This document shows, in pieces, positions 42,421 through 51,567 of a stretch of 64,000 nucleotides of DNA. How positions within the stretch are numbered: position 1 is the first letter of the stretch; every line of letters starts with the position of its first letter. This DNA comes from Candidatus Melainabacteria bacterium. Lineage in GTDB: Bacteria > Cyanobacteriota > Vampirovibrionia > Obscuribacterales > Obscuribacteraceae. The position numbers and the translations under genes were made by a program. Under the pieces are notes generated by a model. It did not search any database and was not told the DNA's origin. It was given only the letters and a program-made list of their open reading frames with translations. Location of the stretch: contig CP064963.1 of NCBI GenBank assembly GCA_016699165.1, positions 4,464,001 through 4,528,000 on the forward strand, given 5' to 3'.

Positions 42421-42469
42421 CGTGTTTTTAGATACATTGGGCTGATTCCGAAGATCTTGAACAAGTTGA

Positions 42470-43570
42470 TTATGGATCTATAATTTCAGGAATCTTCGCT
42501 GGAGCTTTTATCGCGCCAGTCTCCACTAGATATGCGTTAATCTGTTTTGCCGCCGACGCAATCGAATATTCACTATCACCGGTGCCTATTTTTTCTTTTG
42601 CCTCGGCAATACTTTTAGGAACATATTCCTGTGCTAGTGCTGCTTTGAACTCTGCAAGAGTGTAATGAGTTGACGAGTGTTTTTTCAAATACTCAAGCGT
42701 GTAGTCGCTATGATGATCGATATCGCTCAGCACGTAATTGGTGCAGTCATACCAAATATGGATGAGTGCATCAATTTCCCGCTTGCGTTTGAGATAAACG
42801 CTCTTCTTGCATATAAAACCACCAGGATCCATAAGACCAATAGTGTCCATGGTCAGCACCACTCGTCCGTGTCTCTTCAATGCTTCGGTCCGTTGTGTCA
42901 GTCCGGCTCCAGCCATATCTAGACTGCCGTTTTCAGTCGCAAGCAGACCTTCGTTTAAGGTGGTATCAACTATATTCAAAGCCGAAAGTTTGATGCCGAC
43001 TTTATTAGCCAGTATCCACAACAACATGTGATTCGGCGAAAATTTTTGGTTGCCAAATTTAAAGCTCAAGAACTTCTTCACCGTCTCTGGGTCTTTAACG
43101 TTCTCTTTGTTTAGTTCTGGAACTTTGTCATTGAAAGTGATGTATCCGCCACCATGAAAAGTCCATGCCGGAAACAAGTATAGAATCGGGTCGTCCTTTT
43201 GGCTGTTTAAGCGTTCAGCTTTTGCCAGATAGTCAGACAAGCTAGCAAAGGCTACATCGACAGTTTGACCGGCACTTGCAACCGAGGGTAGGTTTTCTTC
43301 CCATGGTATTGTGATCAATTCTAGGTTTACGCCATATTTCTTTTCCAGACCGAGCGGCTTTTCGTTTACCAGCAGGGCAATTTCCTGATAAGGCGATATT
43401 GCCATTCTGAGTGGCGCCTGTTCAGTTTTTTGAGCGCCTCGCTCGGGTGCGTTTTCTGAGGTTTTTGGCGAACATCCCGCCAGTGCAATTAGCCCCAATG
43501 CAAGACAGAGAGTCGTTACTCGATTAAGCAAGTTCTTTTCCTTTGGATAGTACTGGGCGATTTTGTCCAC
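42470..43570 (-). CDS. ABC importer substrate-binding lipoprotein (NMT1/SsuA-like)
   Basis: 366 residues. The signal ends in a lipobox, ALAGC (Cys about residue 33). The mature protein follows the type II binding-protein fold of nitrate/sulfonate/taurine/pyrimidine transporters: PLRMAISPYQEIALLVNEKPLGLEKKYGVNLELI, then VDVAFASLSDYL. Its genes for ATPase and permease are divergent from it, starting about 90 bp away. The ligand is unknown. Acting in the periplasm, it should deliver substrate to the permease encoded at 44314-45150. Confidence 0.85.
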   Translation of the reverse strand: MDKIAQYYPKEKNLLNRVTTLCLALGLIALAGCSPKTSENAPERGAQKTEQAPLRMAISPYQEIALLVNEKPLGLEKKYGVNLELITIPWEENLPSVASAGQTVDVAFASLSDYLAKAERLNSQKDDPILYLFPAWTFHGGGYITFNDKVPELNKENVKDPETVKKFLSFKFGNQKFSPNHMLLWILANKVGIKLSALNIVDTTLNEGLLATENGSLDMAGAGLTQRTEALKRHGRVVLTMDTIGLMDPGGFICKKSVYLKRKREIDALIHIWYDCTNYVLSDIDHHSDYTLEYLKKHSSTHYTLAEFKAALAQEYVPKSIAEAKEKIGTGDSEYSIASAAKQINAYLVETGAIKAPAKIPEIIDP

Positions 43571-43660
43571 TCATGGGAATCTTACCATTCACATTAAGTC
43601 CAATCTTTGGAACAATTTATAAGGAAAGGACCTTGCAAAAGTGAATAGTGGGGATGCACA

Positions 43661-44314
43661 TTGGCTGTATCAATTCAATCATGCATAATTTTGACCTCTG
43701 AAGGTTTGCAAGTCGTCGGACTGTCTTATATTCGCGATGGCGTCCAGGTTTTCAAAGACTTTTCGTTGCAATCTGCAGCTTCATTGATAGTGCTAAGAGG
43801 TGCATCTGGTTGCGGAAAAACAACGCTACTGAAATTGTTATCCGGTCATCTTCAGCCGCAAAGAGTTGAATATATGCCAAGCGCCAAAGGGAGCTGTCTG
43901 GTTCTTCAAGAAGACAGTCTTCTACCCTGGATGACAGGCATGGAAAACATTTGCAAATTTGCAAAAATCTCTTCGTGTGAAGTTTGCCAACATCCTATGT
44001 ATAAGTTGATTTCTAGATTCGTCGATAAAAAAGCGTACCAAATGTCTTATGGTCAGCGCCGTATGGTCGAGCTATTTCGAGCGATTATTCATCGTCCGCC
44101 TTATCTTTACTTAGACGAACCGTTTAACTTTTTAGACGAAATCAATATAAATGCAGTTGCACCATTTTTGGTCGAATTATCTTTGACAGGAACGACTGTG
44201 GTGCTAAGTAATCACCACAAAGAAGACATCGAAATTCAACGCTCTGCCGATGTGTTCAAATTTGACGGAAAGTTTCCAGTAAATTCCATTGATTGTTTGA
44301 GTAGGCAGGTCTGA
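43661..44314 (+). CDS. ABC importer ATPase (SsuB/TauB-like)
   Basis: 217 residues with a TTG start that has GGGGA about 6 nt upstream. Walker A is GASGCGKT (about 48-55), the signature MSYGQRRM (S-Y-G-Q, a variant of LSGGQ), and Walker B LYLDEP. The Q-loop appears as VLQEDSLLPWMTG. The protein is shorter than typical (about 250), because the C-terminal region is reduced. Its stop overlaps the permease ATG (TGATG). It supplies ATP hydrolysis for the nitrate/sulfonate-type importer. Confidence 0.85.
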   Translation: MAVSIQSCIILTSEGLQVVGLSYIRDGVQVFKDFSLQSAASLIVLRGASGCGKTTLLKLLSGHLQPQRVEYMPSAKGSCLVLQEDSLLPWMTGMENICKFAKISSCEVCQHPMYKLISRFVDKKAYQMSYGQRRMVELFRAIIHRPPYLYLDEPFNFLDEININAVAPFLVELSLTGTTVVLSNHHKEDIEIQRSADVFKFDGKFPVNSIDCLSRQV

Positions 44315-45150
44315 TGCAAACTTTAAATCACAAGAAAATTGCTCAAGAAGAAGAGCAACTTCCAGTTTTAGCAAAGCCAAATAAAAAGGCGCCTAGGATT
44401 TCTGCTTCGCTCAAATTGAAAATACTGACAGCTATTGGATGTCTAGCTGGGCCAGCTATATGGATATGTTTGAAGCATTTTGACATCGTGAGCGATCGTT
44501 ATTTGCCGGCACCAATAGCGGTGCTAGATGCGTTTCGTGAAGTTGAGCCTAACATCTTAGTTCATTTTGCCTATACATCTTTTCGCCTTGTCGCTGGCTT
44601 TATCGCGGGTGCTGTTGCAGGCATAATGATCGGGATTTTCATAAACAGATCAGAATCGATAAACCGTCTACTTTCGCCTTCTTTGCAGTCTATGCGCTCG
44701 ATCCCTGCAATAGCCACTGTGCCATTTTTTCTCTTATGGTTTGGATTCTCAGAATGGGGAAAAATCATACTGGTGGTCACAGGAATCGCATTTAACGTAG
44801 CCATCGCGACCCATCAGGTATTGAGGGACATTCCAGAAAAGGATAGAATTCTATTTAAAAGTTTTGACATCGACCCTACCACATTCGTGGTCCAGTACAG
44901 CCTGCCTCGTATATTTGAGGCGCTGCTACCTACGTTGAGATTTTCGCTGACAACCGCCGTGGGCGTAGTCATTGTTTCAGAATTGCTCGGTGCTCAAATT
45001 GGTTTAGGGTATCTTATTCAAACTTCTCGGTCTACATTTTCGATACATGTAATCTTCCTTTGTATGCTGCTTCTAGGAGTTTTAAATTCACTTTTAGATA
45101 TTGCACTCACCAAAGGCTGGTCGAGATTGGTTTACTGGAAAAGTAACTAG
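44314..45150 (+). CDS. ABC importer permease (SsuC/TauC-like)
   Basis: 278 residues. An N-terminal cytoplasmic stretch of about 35 residues is followed by six membrane helices of the binding-protein-dependent permease fold. The EAA-like loop is KSFDIDPTTFVVQYSLPRIFEALLP in two segments, with G in the expected region. The gene is coupled to the ATPase through TGATG. With the binding protein encoded divergently, this makes a complete importer for an anionic or heterocyclic solute. Its TAG lies inside the left 15-bp direct repeat (45146-45160). Confidence 0.86.
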   Translation: MQTLNHKKIAQEEEQLPVLAKPNKKAPRISASLKLKILTAIGCLAGPAIWICLKHFDIVSDRYLPAPIAVLDAFREVEPNILVHFAYTSFRLVAGFIAGAVAGIMIGIFINRSESINRLLSPSLQSMRSIPAIATVPFFLLWFGFSEWGKIILVVTGIAFNVAIATHQVLRDIPEKDRILFKSFDIDPTTFVVQYSLPRIFEALLPTLRFSLTTAVGVVIVSELLGAQIGLGYLIQTSRSTFSIHVIFLCMLLLGVLNSLLDIALTKGWSRLVYWKSN

Positions 45151-45160
45151 ACTCGCACAT
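45146..45160 (+). repeat. 15-bp direct repeat, left copy
   Basis: ACTAGACTCGCACAT occurs here and again at 46534-46548 with no mismatch. The left copy covers the stop of the importer permease; the right copy covers the end of the lysozyme-like gene. The 1.39 kb between them holds a higA relic and a nuclease-like gene. Confidence 0.6.
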
Positions 45161-45248
45161 CATGACACCAGATGAGGTGGCGAAAAGCGTTTGCGGCGGC
45201 ATTTCCTCTATTTGAAGGGCGTGGTGCTTTTCCTCATACTTTTCGATT
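45161..45248 (-). pseudogene. higA relic with an internal 54-bp deletion
   Basis: Read on the minus strand it encodes IEKYEEKHHALQIEEMPP and then TSSGVM, matching the intact antitoxin at 31947-32360. A 54-bp (18-codon) block equivalent to 32089-32142, covering much of the HTH, is missing, but the frame is preserved. No higB homologue is next to it. Both ends of the gene are gone. Confidence 0.8.
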
Positions 45249-45380
45249 AAAAACCCAAGTCACCTGTATGGATCGTATAATAGCTGAAAAAGAAAAGAAA
45301 CTGCATGGAAAACTGTTATAGACCAAATGAGTGAAAGTCAATTCTGGGCTGAAACTGAAAAGATGAACAAGTTATAAAAT

Positions 45381-46529
45381 ATGCACGCCATCACTTCACA
45401 CGACCTACATTCATACAGCCGTTGGTTCTTGAGCGTGCTGGAACCAATTTGGCACCCATTCAAAGCTCTGCCCAATCCAAAACTACCTCCCAACCCTGAT
45501 TTAAGATTTTTGAGCAGCCAGTATCAATGGAGAGTTGAAATATCAGATTCAGTAGATTCAATCAAAAATATTGAAGAAGAAAAGCATCTTATTCAAACAA
45601 CCAATCTACTTAGATTACTGGTCGAAGCGTCGATCGTGATGACCCCGGCAGCTTCTCCATTCAACGACTTTCGCGCCGGTAACTCGGCATTGCGTTACAG
45701 TCAGTACTTCAAACCGCTTCAATTAGAGAACAAGAACAAACTTATATTAAACAGTGACCCTTCGCTTCGAAGTATTCGCTTGCGCGCATTGATGGCAGAG
45801 GAATTAGCTCTTGGTATCGCGGCATTTTTGGCTCGCGAATATTTCGACGTAGTGCACCTGGCTGATTATAAGCTATGGCAAATGGTCGGCATCGACAAAA
45901 CAAGTATTGAATATCCAGATCTAGCTTGTTTGGATGAACTCGGCCAGACCATTTTATTAGAATCAAAAGGCAGCATCAGTTCGCGCTGCTCGTCTATGAA
46001 TTTGCAAAGGAAAAGAGCCGCCGCGCGTTTGCTCAATACTCAGATTCCTGCTCAAAGAATTATTGTTGCCACCTGTTTATTACACGACAATTTTGAGCAA
46101 GACAGTATTTCACTCATTGAAAAAGTAAAGCAAGAAGACATCGAAGATCTAGATGGAGTCAAAGTAAAAACAGAGCTGTCGCGCCTCGCCTATGCCAAAA
46201 TATTTCGTCTGGCAGGACGTGATGAAGAGGCAGATGCAATGGTGACTGGCAGCCCCTTCAACAATTCTGCTCTTTCAAAACATTTTCCAGTCAAAGTTTA
46301 TGGCAGAGACTTTATACCGATAGGTATGGACTCTCTCGACAATCTTATTTTAGTAGAAGGACAGACGCTGAGCGAGCTAAAGGAAGGCAAGATTCCTAAT
46401 GTTCCAAAGCGTTACATTAAGAATGGATCGAGCACCAAAGATTCACCAATAGAAGAAAAGCTTGCATTTACGATCAACGAATCAGTCTTGATTTTCCCAA
46501 GCCCGGTATATTTCGAAGGCACGAATTAA
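45381..46529 (+). CDS. PD-(D/E)XK-nuclease-like protein of unknown function
   Basis: 382 residues, soluble, no signal peptide. A central motif EYPDLACLDELGQTILLESKG (about residues 176-195, broken here into its core PD and ESK) matches the PD-(D/E)XK nuclease pattern, with PD on one strand and ESK at the end of the next. The flanks are helical (LRALMAEELALGIAAFLA; NLQRKRAAARLLNT). The C-terminal half has unclassified alpha/beta sequence ending VYFEGTN. It could be a restriction-like or anti-phage nuclease, or a decoy fold; no partner is adjacent. No good ribosome site is visible at the ATG. Confidence 0.5.
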   Translation: MHAITSHDLHSYSRWFLSVLEPIWHPFKALPNPKLPPNPDLRFLSSQYQWRVEISDSVDSIKNIEEEKHLIQTTNLLRLLVEASIVMTPAASPFNDFRAGNSALRYSQYFKPLQLENKNKLILNSDPSLRSIRLRALMAEELALGIAAFLAREYFDVVHLADYKLWQMVGIDKTSIEYPDLACLDELGQTILLESKGSISSRCSSMNLQRKRAAARLLNTQIPAQRIIVATCLLHDNFEQDSISLIEKVKQEDIEDLDGVKVKTELSRLAYAKIFRLAGRDEEADAMVTGSPFNNSALSKHFPVKVYGRDFIPIGMDSLDNLILVEGQTLSELKEGKIPNVPKRYIKNGSSTKDSPIEEKLAFTINESVLIFPSPVYFEGTN

Positions 46530-46533
46530 TAGC

Positions 46534-46548
46534 ACTAGACTCGCACAT
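46534..46548 (+). repeat. 15-bp direct repeat, right copy
   Basis: Identical to 45146-45160 on the same strand. It overlaps the last codons of the lysozyme-like gene (VRV and stop, read on the minus strand). Confidence 0.6.
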
Positions 46549-47470
46549 ATTTATCTTGAATTTTTTGCGCTCCAGAGCGTCCAACGCCAGGATTGTAAGA
46601 CCAAATTAACGCTAACTCCCTGAGCTTCATGCCTTCCTCGCCTGGAGTGTTAACACCCAGAGTCCAAAGTTCTTGCATTCGTTTGAAGCGATCGCGCACA
46701 TCTTCACGCAAATTTGGATTTTGTGCTTGAAATTGATGATAAGTCAGAGCTTCACCATTTGGTCCTTTAAAATCTTTTTGGCTGAAACGATCAACTTCTC
46801 TTCTCAAATATCCACCAACAAGATCAGCTGCACCATCGACGGTGAGAGACGCTTCAAGGGTATGTCTATTGCCACCGTAAGTATCTTGAGTTCTCAATGC
46901 ACAAATATTTTGTATTTGCATTTGACCTGGACCAATGGAAATATTGCGCACTCCTAATCCTGGCTTGATTCTGTTAATAACAGGATCTCCAATTTTTTCA
47001 AGGGCATTAGTACCGCCATTGGTGCAGAAATAGTCAGTTGCATTTCCTTTGCCAAGAGTGCGTCGTAGGTTACTTAGTAAGCTGACACCCCATTCTTCTG
47101 GCTTGTCTTTCCAGTCGTTTCGGATATTTAGTGTCTCGTTTTCTATAAGCGCTGAAATTGCTCCAGGTCTTAGATTTTGATCCAAACCAGGATAATTGCT
47201 CATCACTGTTTTTAGGGTATCTGGAGAAGGCCGGTTCGGGCTTTTAGGACCAAATATTGAATCGAAGACTAATTGACCACCTTTAACCACAAGTTCGGCT
47301 GCGGCAGTAAGTGGATATCCTCGTTTCATCGCATCATAAGCGTCGCGTGAAACGTCCGACCATGTTCTTGTTTGGTTATTGTTATCCGAAACTATCGGAG
47401 CAAAATCTAACCCTTGAGAATCGCTTGAGGGAGGGCTTTTGGGTGTGGTATCAAGTCCGGAATCATTCAT
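46535..47470 (-). CDS. Lysozyme-like-fold protein with a disordered N-terminus
   Basis: 311 residues. The first 35 are polar and proline/serine-rich, with no signal peptide. A short hydrophobic patch lies around residues 53-72. The C-terminal part looks like a lysozyme superfamily domain: a candidate Glu in ALIENE (110 or 112), then SIGPGQMQI (177-185, the SxGxxQ element), and a helical WSYNPGVG ending. The same arrangement occurs in the protein at 29652-30869. Peptidoglycan or glycan cleavage is inferred. The upstream region carries TTACTAA 9 nt before the ATG and no purine-rich site. Confidence 0.5.
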   Translation of the reverse strand: MNDSGLDTTPKSPPSSDSQGLDFAPIVSDNNNQTRTWSDVSRDAYDAMKRGYPLTAAAELVVKGGQLVFDSIFGPKSPNRPSPDTLKTVMSNYPGLDQNLRPGAISALIENETLNIRNDWKDKPEEWGVSLLSNLRRTLGKGNATDYFCTNGGTNALEKIGDPVINRIKPGLGVRNISIGPGQMQIQNICALRTQDTYGGNRHTLEASLTVDGAADLVGGYLRREVDRFSQKDFKGPNGEALTYHQFQAQNPNLREDVRDRFKRMQELWTLGVNTPGEEGMKLRELALIWSYNPGVGRSGAQKIQDKYVRV

Positions 47471-47708
47471 ATCGATTATTTAGTAAGGGGAAAAAATAGA
47501 ATCGATCAAGAATGATCAAAGATGTACGCGTTGATTTAAAACGCGCGATACAAGAAAAATCATGGTAACTTCCTATTGAAAATAACCCTTACCGTCGCGG
47601 ATGTCAAGTGAATTTGTTTTGCAACCGTATCACTCAATCTCATTGACCCCATAAGGGTTTAGAGTTGATAATTCGACATGAAAACGGCATCTGATACGGA
47701 ATAGAGTA

Positions 47709-48620
47709 ATGTTATTACCGAGTGGTTGGTATGTGATAGCTGCTTCAAGCGAATTGAAGCCAAACAAGCCTCTAGGCATAGAGCGTTTTCAGAAAAATTT
47801 GGTCCTCTGGCGAGATAATAATGACAAGGCTGTAGCCATGCTTGATCAGTGTCCTCACCGCTCAGCCAAACTTAGTATTGGTCAAATTAAGCAAGGTTGT
47901 ATCGAATGTCCGTTTCACGGATTTTCATATGACCACGAAGGTAGATGTACTCTTGTACCCGAGATCAAGAAAGCTGCTGCTAATCTAACAGTTCAAACTT
48001 TTGAGCTAGTGGAAAAGCATGGATTCATTTGGTTATGGTATGGAGGCGAACCCAAAACAACAGACTTGCCCTGGTTTGAAGCCTTGGATCAAGGCAAATG
48101 GTCTTTCAGTCAACAAGCAACTAACTGGAAGACACACGTTACTAGGTGCATAGAAAATCAGCTTGATTACGCCCACCTTCCTTTTGTTCACCGCAACACA
48201 ATAGGTGGCAATTCCGATGTCACTAAACCAGTTAAATTTGAGTTGGAAGATGATTCGATAAGGTTTTATCCTGGATCCGAAAAGAATGGCAGTGGATTTA
48301 TCGAATTTCGATTTCCCAACATTTGGATGCTTACAATAGTTCCGGGTAAATTTGCTCAAATGATGGCATTTGTTCCAGTAAATGAAAACATGACTAGGTT
48401 GTATCTTCGCGGATATCAATCATTCGTAACTATATTCGGCATAAGCACCATATTCGATACCATAGGTGCCTGGCAGAGCAAATACATTCTGAACCAAGAC
48501 AAACGAGTGGTACTATCCCAAATACCAAACGTAAGTGTAGATGCTGCCCACGAAATACTCTATCCAAGTGATCAAGGCATAAGACATTTCAGACGTCGCT
48601 GGCTGGAAACCAGTCAGTAA
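47709..48620 (+). CDS. Rieske-type non-haem iron oxygenase (terminal oxygenase)
   Basis: 303 residues. The Rieske 2Fe-2S ligands are C48/H50 in CPHR and C67/H70 in CPFHG. The mononuclear iron motif is N150-x2-D153-x2-H156-x4-H161 in ENQLDYAHLPFVH. The catalytic domain (residues 140-300) is of the ring-hydroxylating or O-demethylase type. It should act with a separate reductase or ferredoxin, none of which is adjacent. The substrate is unknown; two genes away lie tyrosine phenol-lyase and tryptophanase genes whose products include phenol and indole, but a link is speculative. Confidence 0.87.
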   Translation: MLLPSGWYVIAASSELKPNKPLGIERFQKNLVLWRDNNDKAVAMLDQCPHRSAKLSIGQIKQGCIECPFHGFSYDHEGRCTLVPEIKKAAANLTVQTFELVEKHGFIWLWYGGEPKTTDLPWFEALDQGKWSFSQQATNWKTHVTRCIENQLDYAHLPFVHRNTIGGNSDVTKPVKFELEDDSIRFYPGSEKNGSGFIEFRFPNIWMLTIVPGKFAQMMAFVPVNENMTRLYLRGYQSFVTIFGISTIFDTIGAWQSKYILNQDKRVVLSQIPNVSVDAAHEILYPSDQGIRHFRRRWLETSQ

Positions 48621-48700
48621 TCGCACTTATTAACTATTGATATGATTCGTGGCGACCTCAACATGGAATGTATCTTTTATGCCTGGGAGGGTTAAATCAC

Positions 48701-49921
48701 ATGAGTCGCAAATTTGTGACTGCCATAAGTCTGTCTTTGCTTATTCAATCTTGCATTGCACCCTATGCCTTAGCTGCTAAGCCATCTCCTGTAGCGCCTT
48801 TAGATAATGCAACTGTCAGCTCATATCTGACCAAAACTGCTGCCTACGCGAGAGCTGGCGATGCAAAAAGTGTTCTAAAAATTCAAGAGTTTATGATTCA
48901 GCATTTTCCTAACGAACCTGCCTTCTATCAAATGGCTGGCGAGGCTCAAAGCTCGCTAAATAATCACCTAAAAGCGATCGAACTTTTAGACAAAGCACAG
49001 AACCTTTTGAAAACTAATCCGAATCCGCGCTTTGGCATTCCTGGTGGTAAATTGCCATTATGCATGGCACGTACAAAATCTTATGCCAAACTTAAAAACT
49101 ATCCAAAAGCTCTAGAAAATTTGAATGAGGCTATCAAATTGGATACCGCCGGAAAGTACAAAATGTTGTATGCCGTTCGCGGATCTATCAATTTGGAACT
49201 TAACAAAATAGCTGAAGCCAAAAAAGATTTCGAAAGAATGAAAAATGCCGACCTCGACCATCTGGCACTTTACGATGCTGCCATCCTGGGCTCCAAACTT
49301 GGTTATTTTGAAGATGCTGCAAATTTGGGCAAGAAAGCAGTCGCTAAAAAACCTGAAGATCCATTGTATTTAGGAAATTGTGGCTACTATTTTTTCGAAC
49401 TAGGCAGAGACTCAGAAGCTGCTGAATTTTTCAAAAGAGCTATCGCCACAAGAAAAGCCCATATGAATTCTTATAGCGATTATGCGTGGCTGGAAAAAAT
49501 ATCAGGACACATTGATGAAGCAGAACCCCATGCAAAAACGGCGATAGAGCTTTATCCAAAGACCAAAAGAGAAGATTCTAACGACTACAATACTTTCATA
49601 AATGGTGCCATGGCTTACATGGTATTAAACCAATTCGAAGAAGCAAGAAAAGAACTTGCAGAGCTTAAAAAGCAGTTCCTTAATTGCAAAGAATATTACA
49701 GACAAGAAGGTAGAATTTTAAAAGCTGAAGGAAAACTAGATCTAGCTTTAGAATCGTACTCTAAGTATCTAGAGAATGGCGAAGCTAGTCGCGGATTTAG
49801 TGAGCGAGCAGCAATTCTAAAAAAACTAAATCGCCTGGATGAAGCCAAAAAGGATCTTGAAAAGGCAAAAGCCAATGGATATCTTCCTGCAGACAAAGAA
49901 ATCGCCGAGTTAAGCCAATAA
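48701..49921 (+). CDS. Exported TPR protein
   Basis: About 406 residues from ATG 48701, which has GGGAGG about 9 nt upstream; a longer ATG frame begins at 48668. A signal peptide (to about 27) is followed by nine or more TPR units (about 40-400), for example PAFYQMAGEAQSSLNNHLKAIELLDKA, YPKALENLNEAIKLD and DSEAAEFFKRAIATRK, each with the conserved small residues and acidic ends. It is likely a periplasmic scaffold. It converges on tyrosine phenol-lyase, 63 bp between the stops. Confidence 0.8.
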   Translation: MSRKFVTAISLSLLIQSCIAPYALAAKPSPVAPLDNATVSSYLTKTAAYARAGDAKSVLKIQEFMIQHFPNEPAFYQMAGEAQSSLNNHLKAIELLDKAQNLLKTNPNPRFGIPGGKLPLCMARTKSYAKLKNYPKALENLNEAIKLDTAGKYKMLYAVRGSINLELNKIAEAKKDFERMKNADLDHLALYDAAILGSKLGYFEDAANLGKKAVAKKPEDPLYLGNCGYYFFELGRDSEAAEFFKRAIATRKAHMNSYSDYAWLEKISGHIDEAEPHAKTAIELYPKTKREDSNDYNTFINGAMAYMVLNQFEEARKELAELKKQFLNCKEYYRQEGRILKAEGKLDLALESYSKYLENGEASRGFSERAAILKKLNRLDEAKKDLEKAKANGYLPADKEIAELSQ

Positions 49922-49984
49922 TAATGCCGATTGCGTTTCGGTGACATAGGAATGACTTACTGCCTTATTTGGCTGAATTTCTCC

Positions 49985-51448
49985 TCAATGTAGACTAGGC
50001 GATAAGTTTGCAACAATTGATTTAGCGGCCGAGAATTGATTATCTGCCTTCGTTTTGTGCTTCTTTGGAGCAAGGTCAAATCGAGCTTGAAAGAATCGCA
50101 TATTTTCTGGCTCGTAAACCATTTCAAGACCTCGAATTTTATGGTGCCTTTCCTGACATAAACCGACTCCATAAGCGACTACATCCATATGCGAATTAGT
50201 GTATACGCGACGAGGAATTGTTAGTCTTACCAATTCCAATTTTGGATAGTTATTGAGCCCGGTAGTTTTGTCACGTCCGGCCGATACAATACCACGCTCC
50301 ATAGCACGAACCCCAGTCTCCACATACAGTGCAGATGCTAGACTCTGAGCGGGATACTCATCTTGACTCAAATGAGGCAACATTCTTGCCGCGTCGAGAT
50401 AAACAGCATGACCGCCTACAGGCAACACAATCGGGACTCCGTATTCTTGAATCTTATTTGCTAGATAATGTACCTGTCCAATACGCTGATTAAGATGCTC
50501 CTCTTTGATTGCTTCTTCAAGACCGCGTGCCATCGCTTCCATATCTCTACCAGCCATGCCACCATAAGTATGCAAGCCTTCAAATAAGGTGCCTAGCTCG
50601 CAAGCTTTCTCGTAAATTTTAGGATCACGAACAGCCAAAAATCCGCCTATATTTACAAGTAAATCTTTTTTGCCGGACATAGTGCAACCATCGGTATAGC
50701 TACAAATTTCTCTTAAAATTTCAGCAATTGACCTATGAGCGTGTTCATTTTCTCGTTGTTTTATAAACCAGGCATTTTCAAGACACCGTGTTGCGTCCAG
50801 AATAATTTTTATGCCATGAACTTGACAAAATTCATGCACTGCACGAATATTTTCCAGGGAGAAGGGCTGTCCACCTGCCATATTTACACAAGCTTGCAAA
50901 TTCAAATAAGGTACTTTAGTCGCGCCAACTTTCTGTACAAGTTTTTCGAATTTGACTAAGTCCACATTGCCCTTAAATGGATGCATTGAATTTGAATCAT
51001 GAGCTTCGTCGATTATGACATCAACAAATGTTGCCCCTGCCAACTCCTGATGTGCTCTGGTTGTGGTGAAATACATGTTACCTGGAACATAGTCACCGGG
51101 CGTGATGAGCAACTTGGAAATAATATGCTCGGCTCCGCGTCCTTGGTGTGTAGGAAGAACATACTCATATCCATAATATTTATTGACTGCTTGCTCCAAA
51201 ACATAAAAGTTCTTTGAGCCTGCGTATGACTCATCGCCGAGCATCATTCCTGCCCATTGATACTCGCTCATCGCTGCAGTTCCGCTGTCGGTGAGCAGAT
51301 CAATGTATACGTCATTTGATTTGAGCAAAAATGTATTGTAGTGAGCTGTTTTAATTTTGTCTTCGCGATACTCGCGAGTGGTCATTGTAAGCGGTTCTAC
51401 CATCTTTATCTTGTATGGTTCTGCCACCGGCATATTTTTCTTCAGCAT
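49985..51448 (-). CDS. tpl: Tyrosine phenol-lyase (PLP beta-eliminating lyase)
   Basis: 487 residues from ATG 51448, which has GGGAG 8 nt upstream; the 500-codon frame adds an unlikely N-terminus. It splits L-tyrosine to phenol, pyruvate and ammonia. The PLP lysine is in MSGKKD (260-261), with DLLTDSG, GDESYAGS and THQGRGAE intact. Specificity residues are those of tyrosine phenol-lyase: Thr in YFTTTR (128-130), M-E-R in AMERG (383-385) and Phe-Phe in RFFQARF (452-453). Tryptophanase would have Asp, Ile and His at the corresponding places. A 25-residue C-terminal extension is present. Divergent from the tryptophanase gene. Confidence 0.9.
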   Translation of the reverse strand: MLKKNMPVAEPYKIKMVEPLTMTTREYREDKIKTAHYNTFLLKSNDVYIDLLTDSGTAAMSEYQWAGMMLGDESYAGSKNFYVLEQAVNKYYGYEYVLPTHQGRGAEHIISKLLITPGDYVPGNMYFTTTRAHQELAGATFVDVIIDEAHDSNSMHPFKGNVDLVKFEKLVQKVGATKVPYLNLQACVNMAGGQPFSLENIRAVHEFCQVHGIKIILDATRCLENAWFIKQRENEHAHRSIAEILREICSYTDGCTMSGKKDLLVNIGGFLAVRDPKIYEKACELGTLFEGLHTYGGMAGRDMEAMARGLEEAIKEEHLNQRIGQVHYLANKIQEYGVPIVLPVGGHAVYLDAARMLPHLSQDEYPAQSLASALYVETGVRAMERGIVSAGRDKTTGLNNYPKLELVRLTIPRRVYTNSHMDVVAYGVGLCQERHHKIRGLEMVYEPENMRFFQARFDLAPKKHKTKADNQFSAAKSIVANLSPSLH

Positions 51449-51537
51449 TATCCAACTCCCGATTTCCACCCAGGAATAAACAGACAAAATTGTCCAGCGG
51501 CAGTATGCTGCAAAACATCACTAAAAGAAATCAGTCC

Positions 51538-51567
51538 TTAGGTGGATAAAAAAAGGTAACCACCTAA
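51538..51567. promoter_or_regulatory. 8-bp inverted repeat between the two lyase genes
   Basis: TTAGGTGG and CCACCTAA arms are separated by 14 bp. The site is 70-90 bp from each start codon, in the shared divergent promoter region, a natural place for one regulator to act on both genes. It could also form an RNA hairpin. No regulator gene lies next to it. Confidence 0.5.

Noticed and set aside
45268..45378. Two 16-17-codon frames between the higA relic and the nuclease-like gene
   Set aside because: They are too short, without ribosome sites or conserved features.
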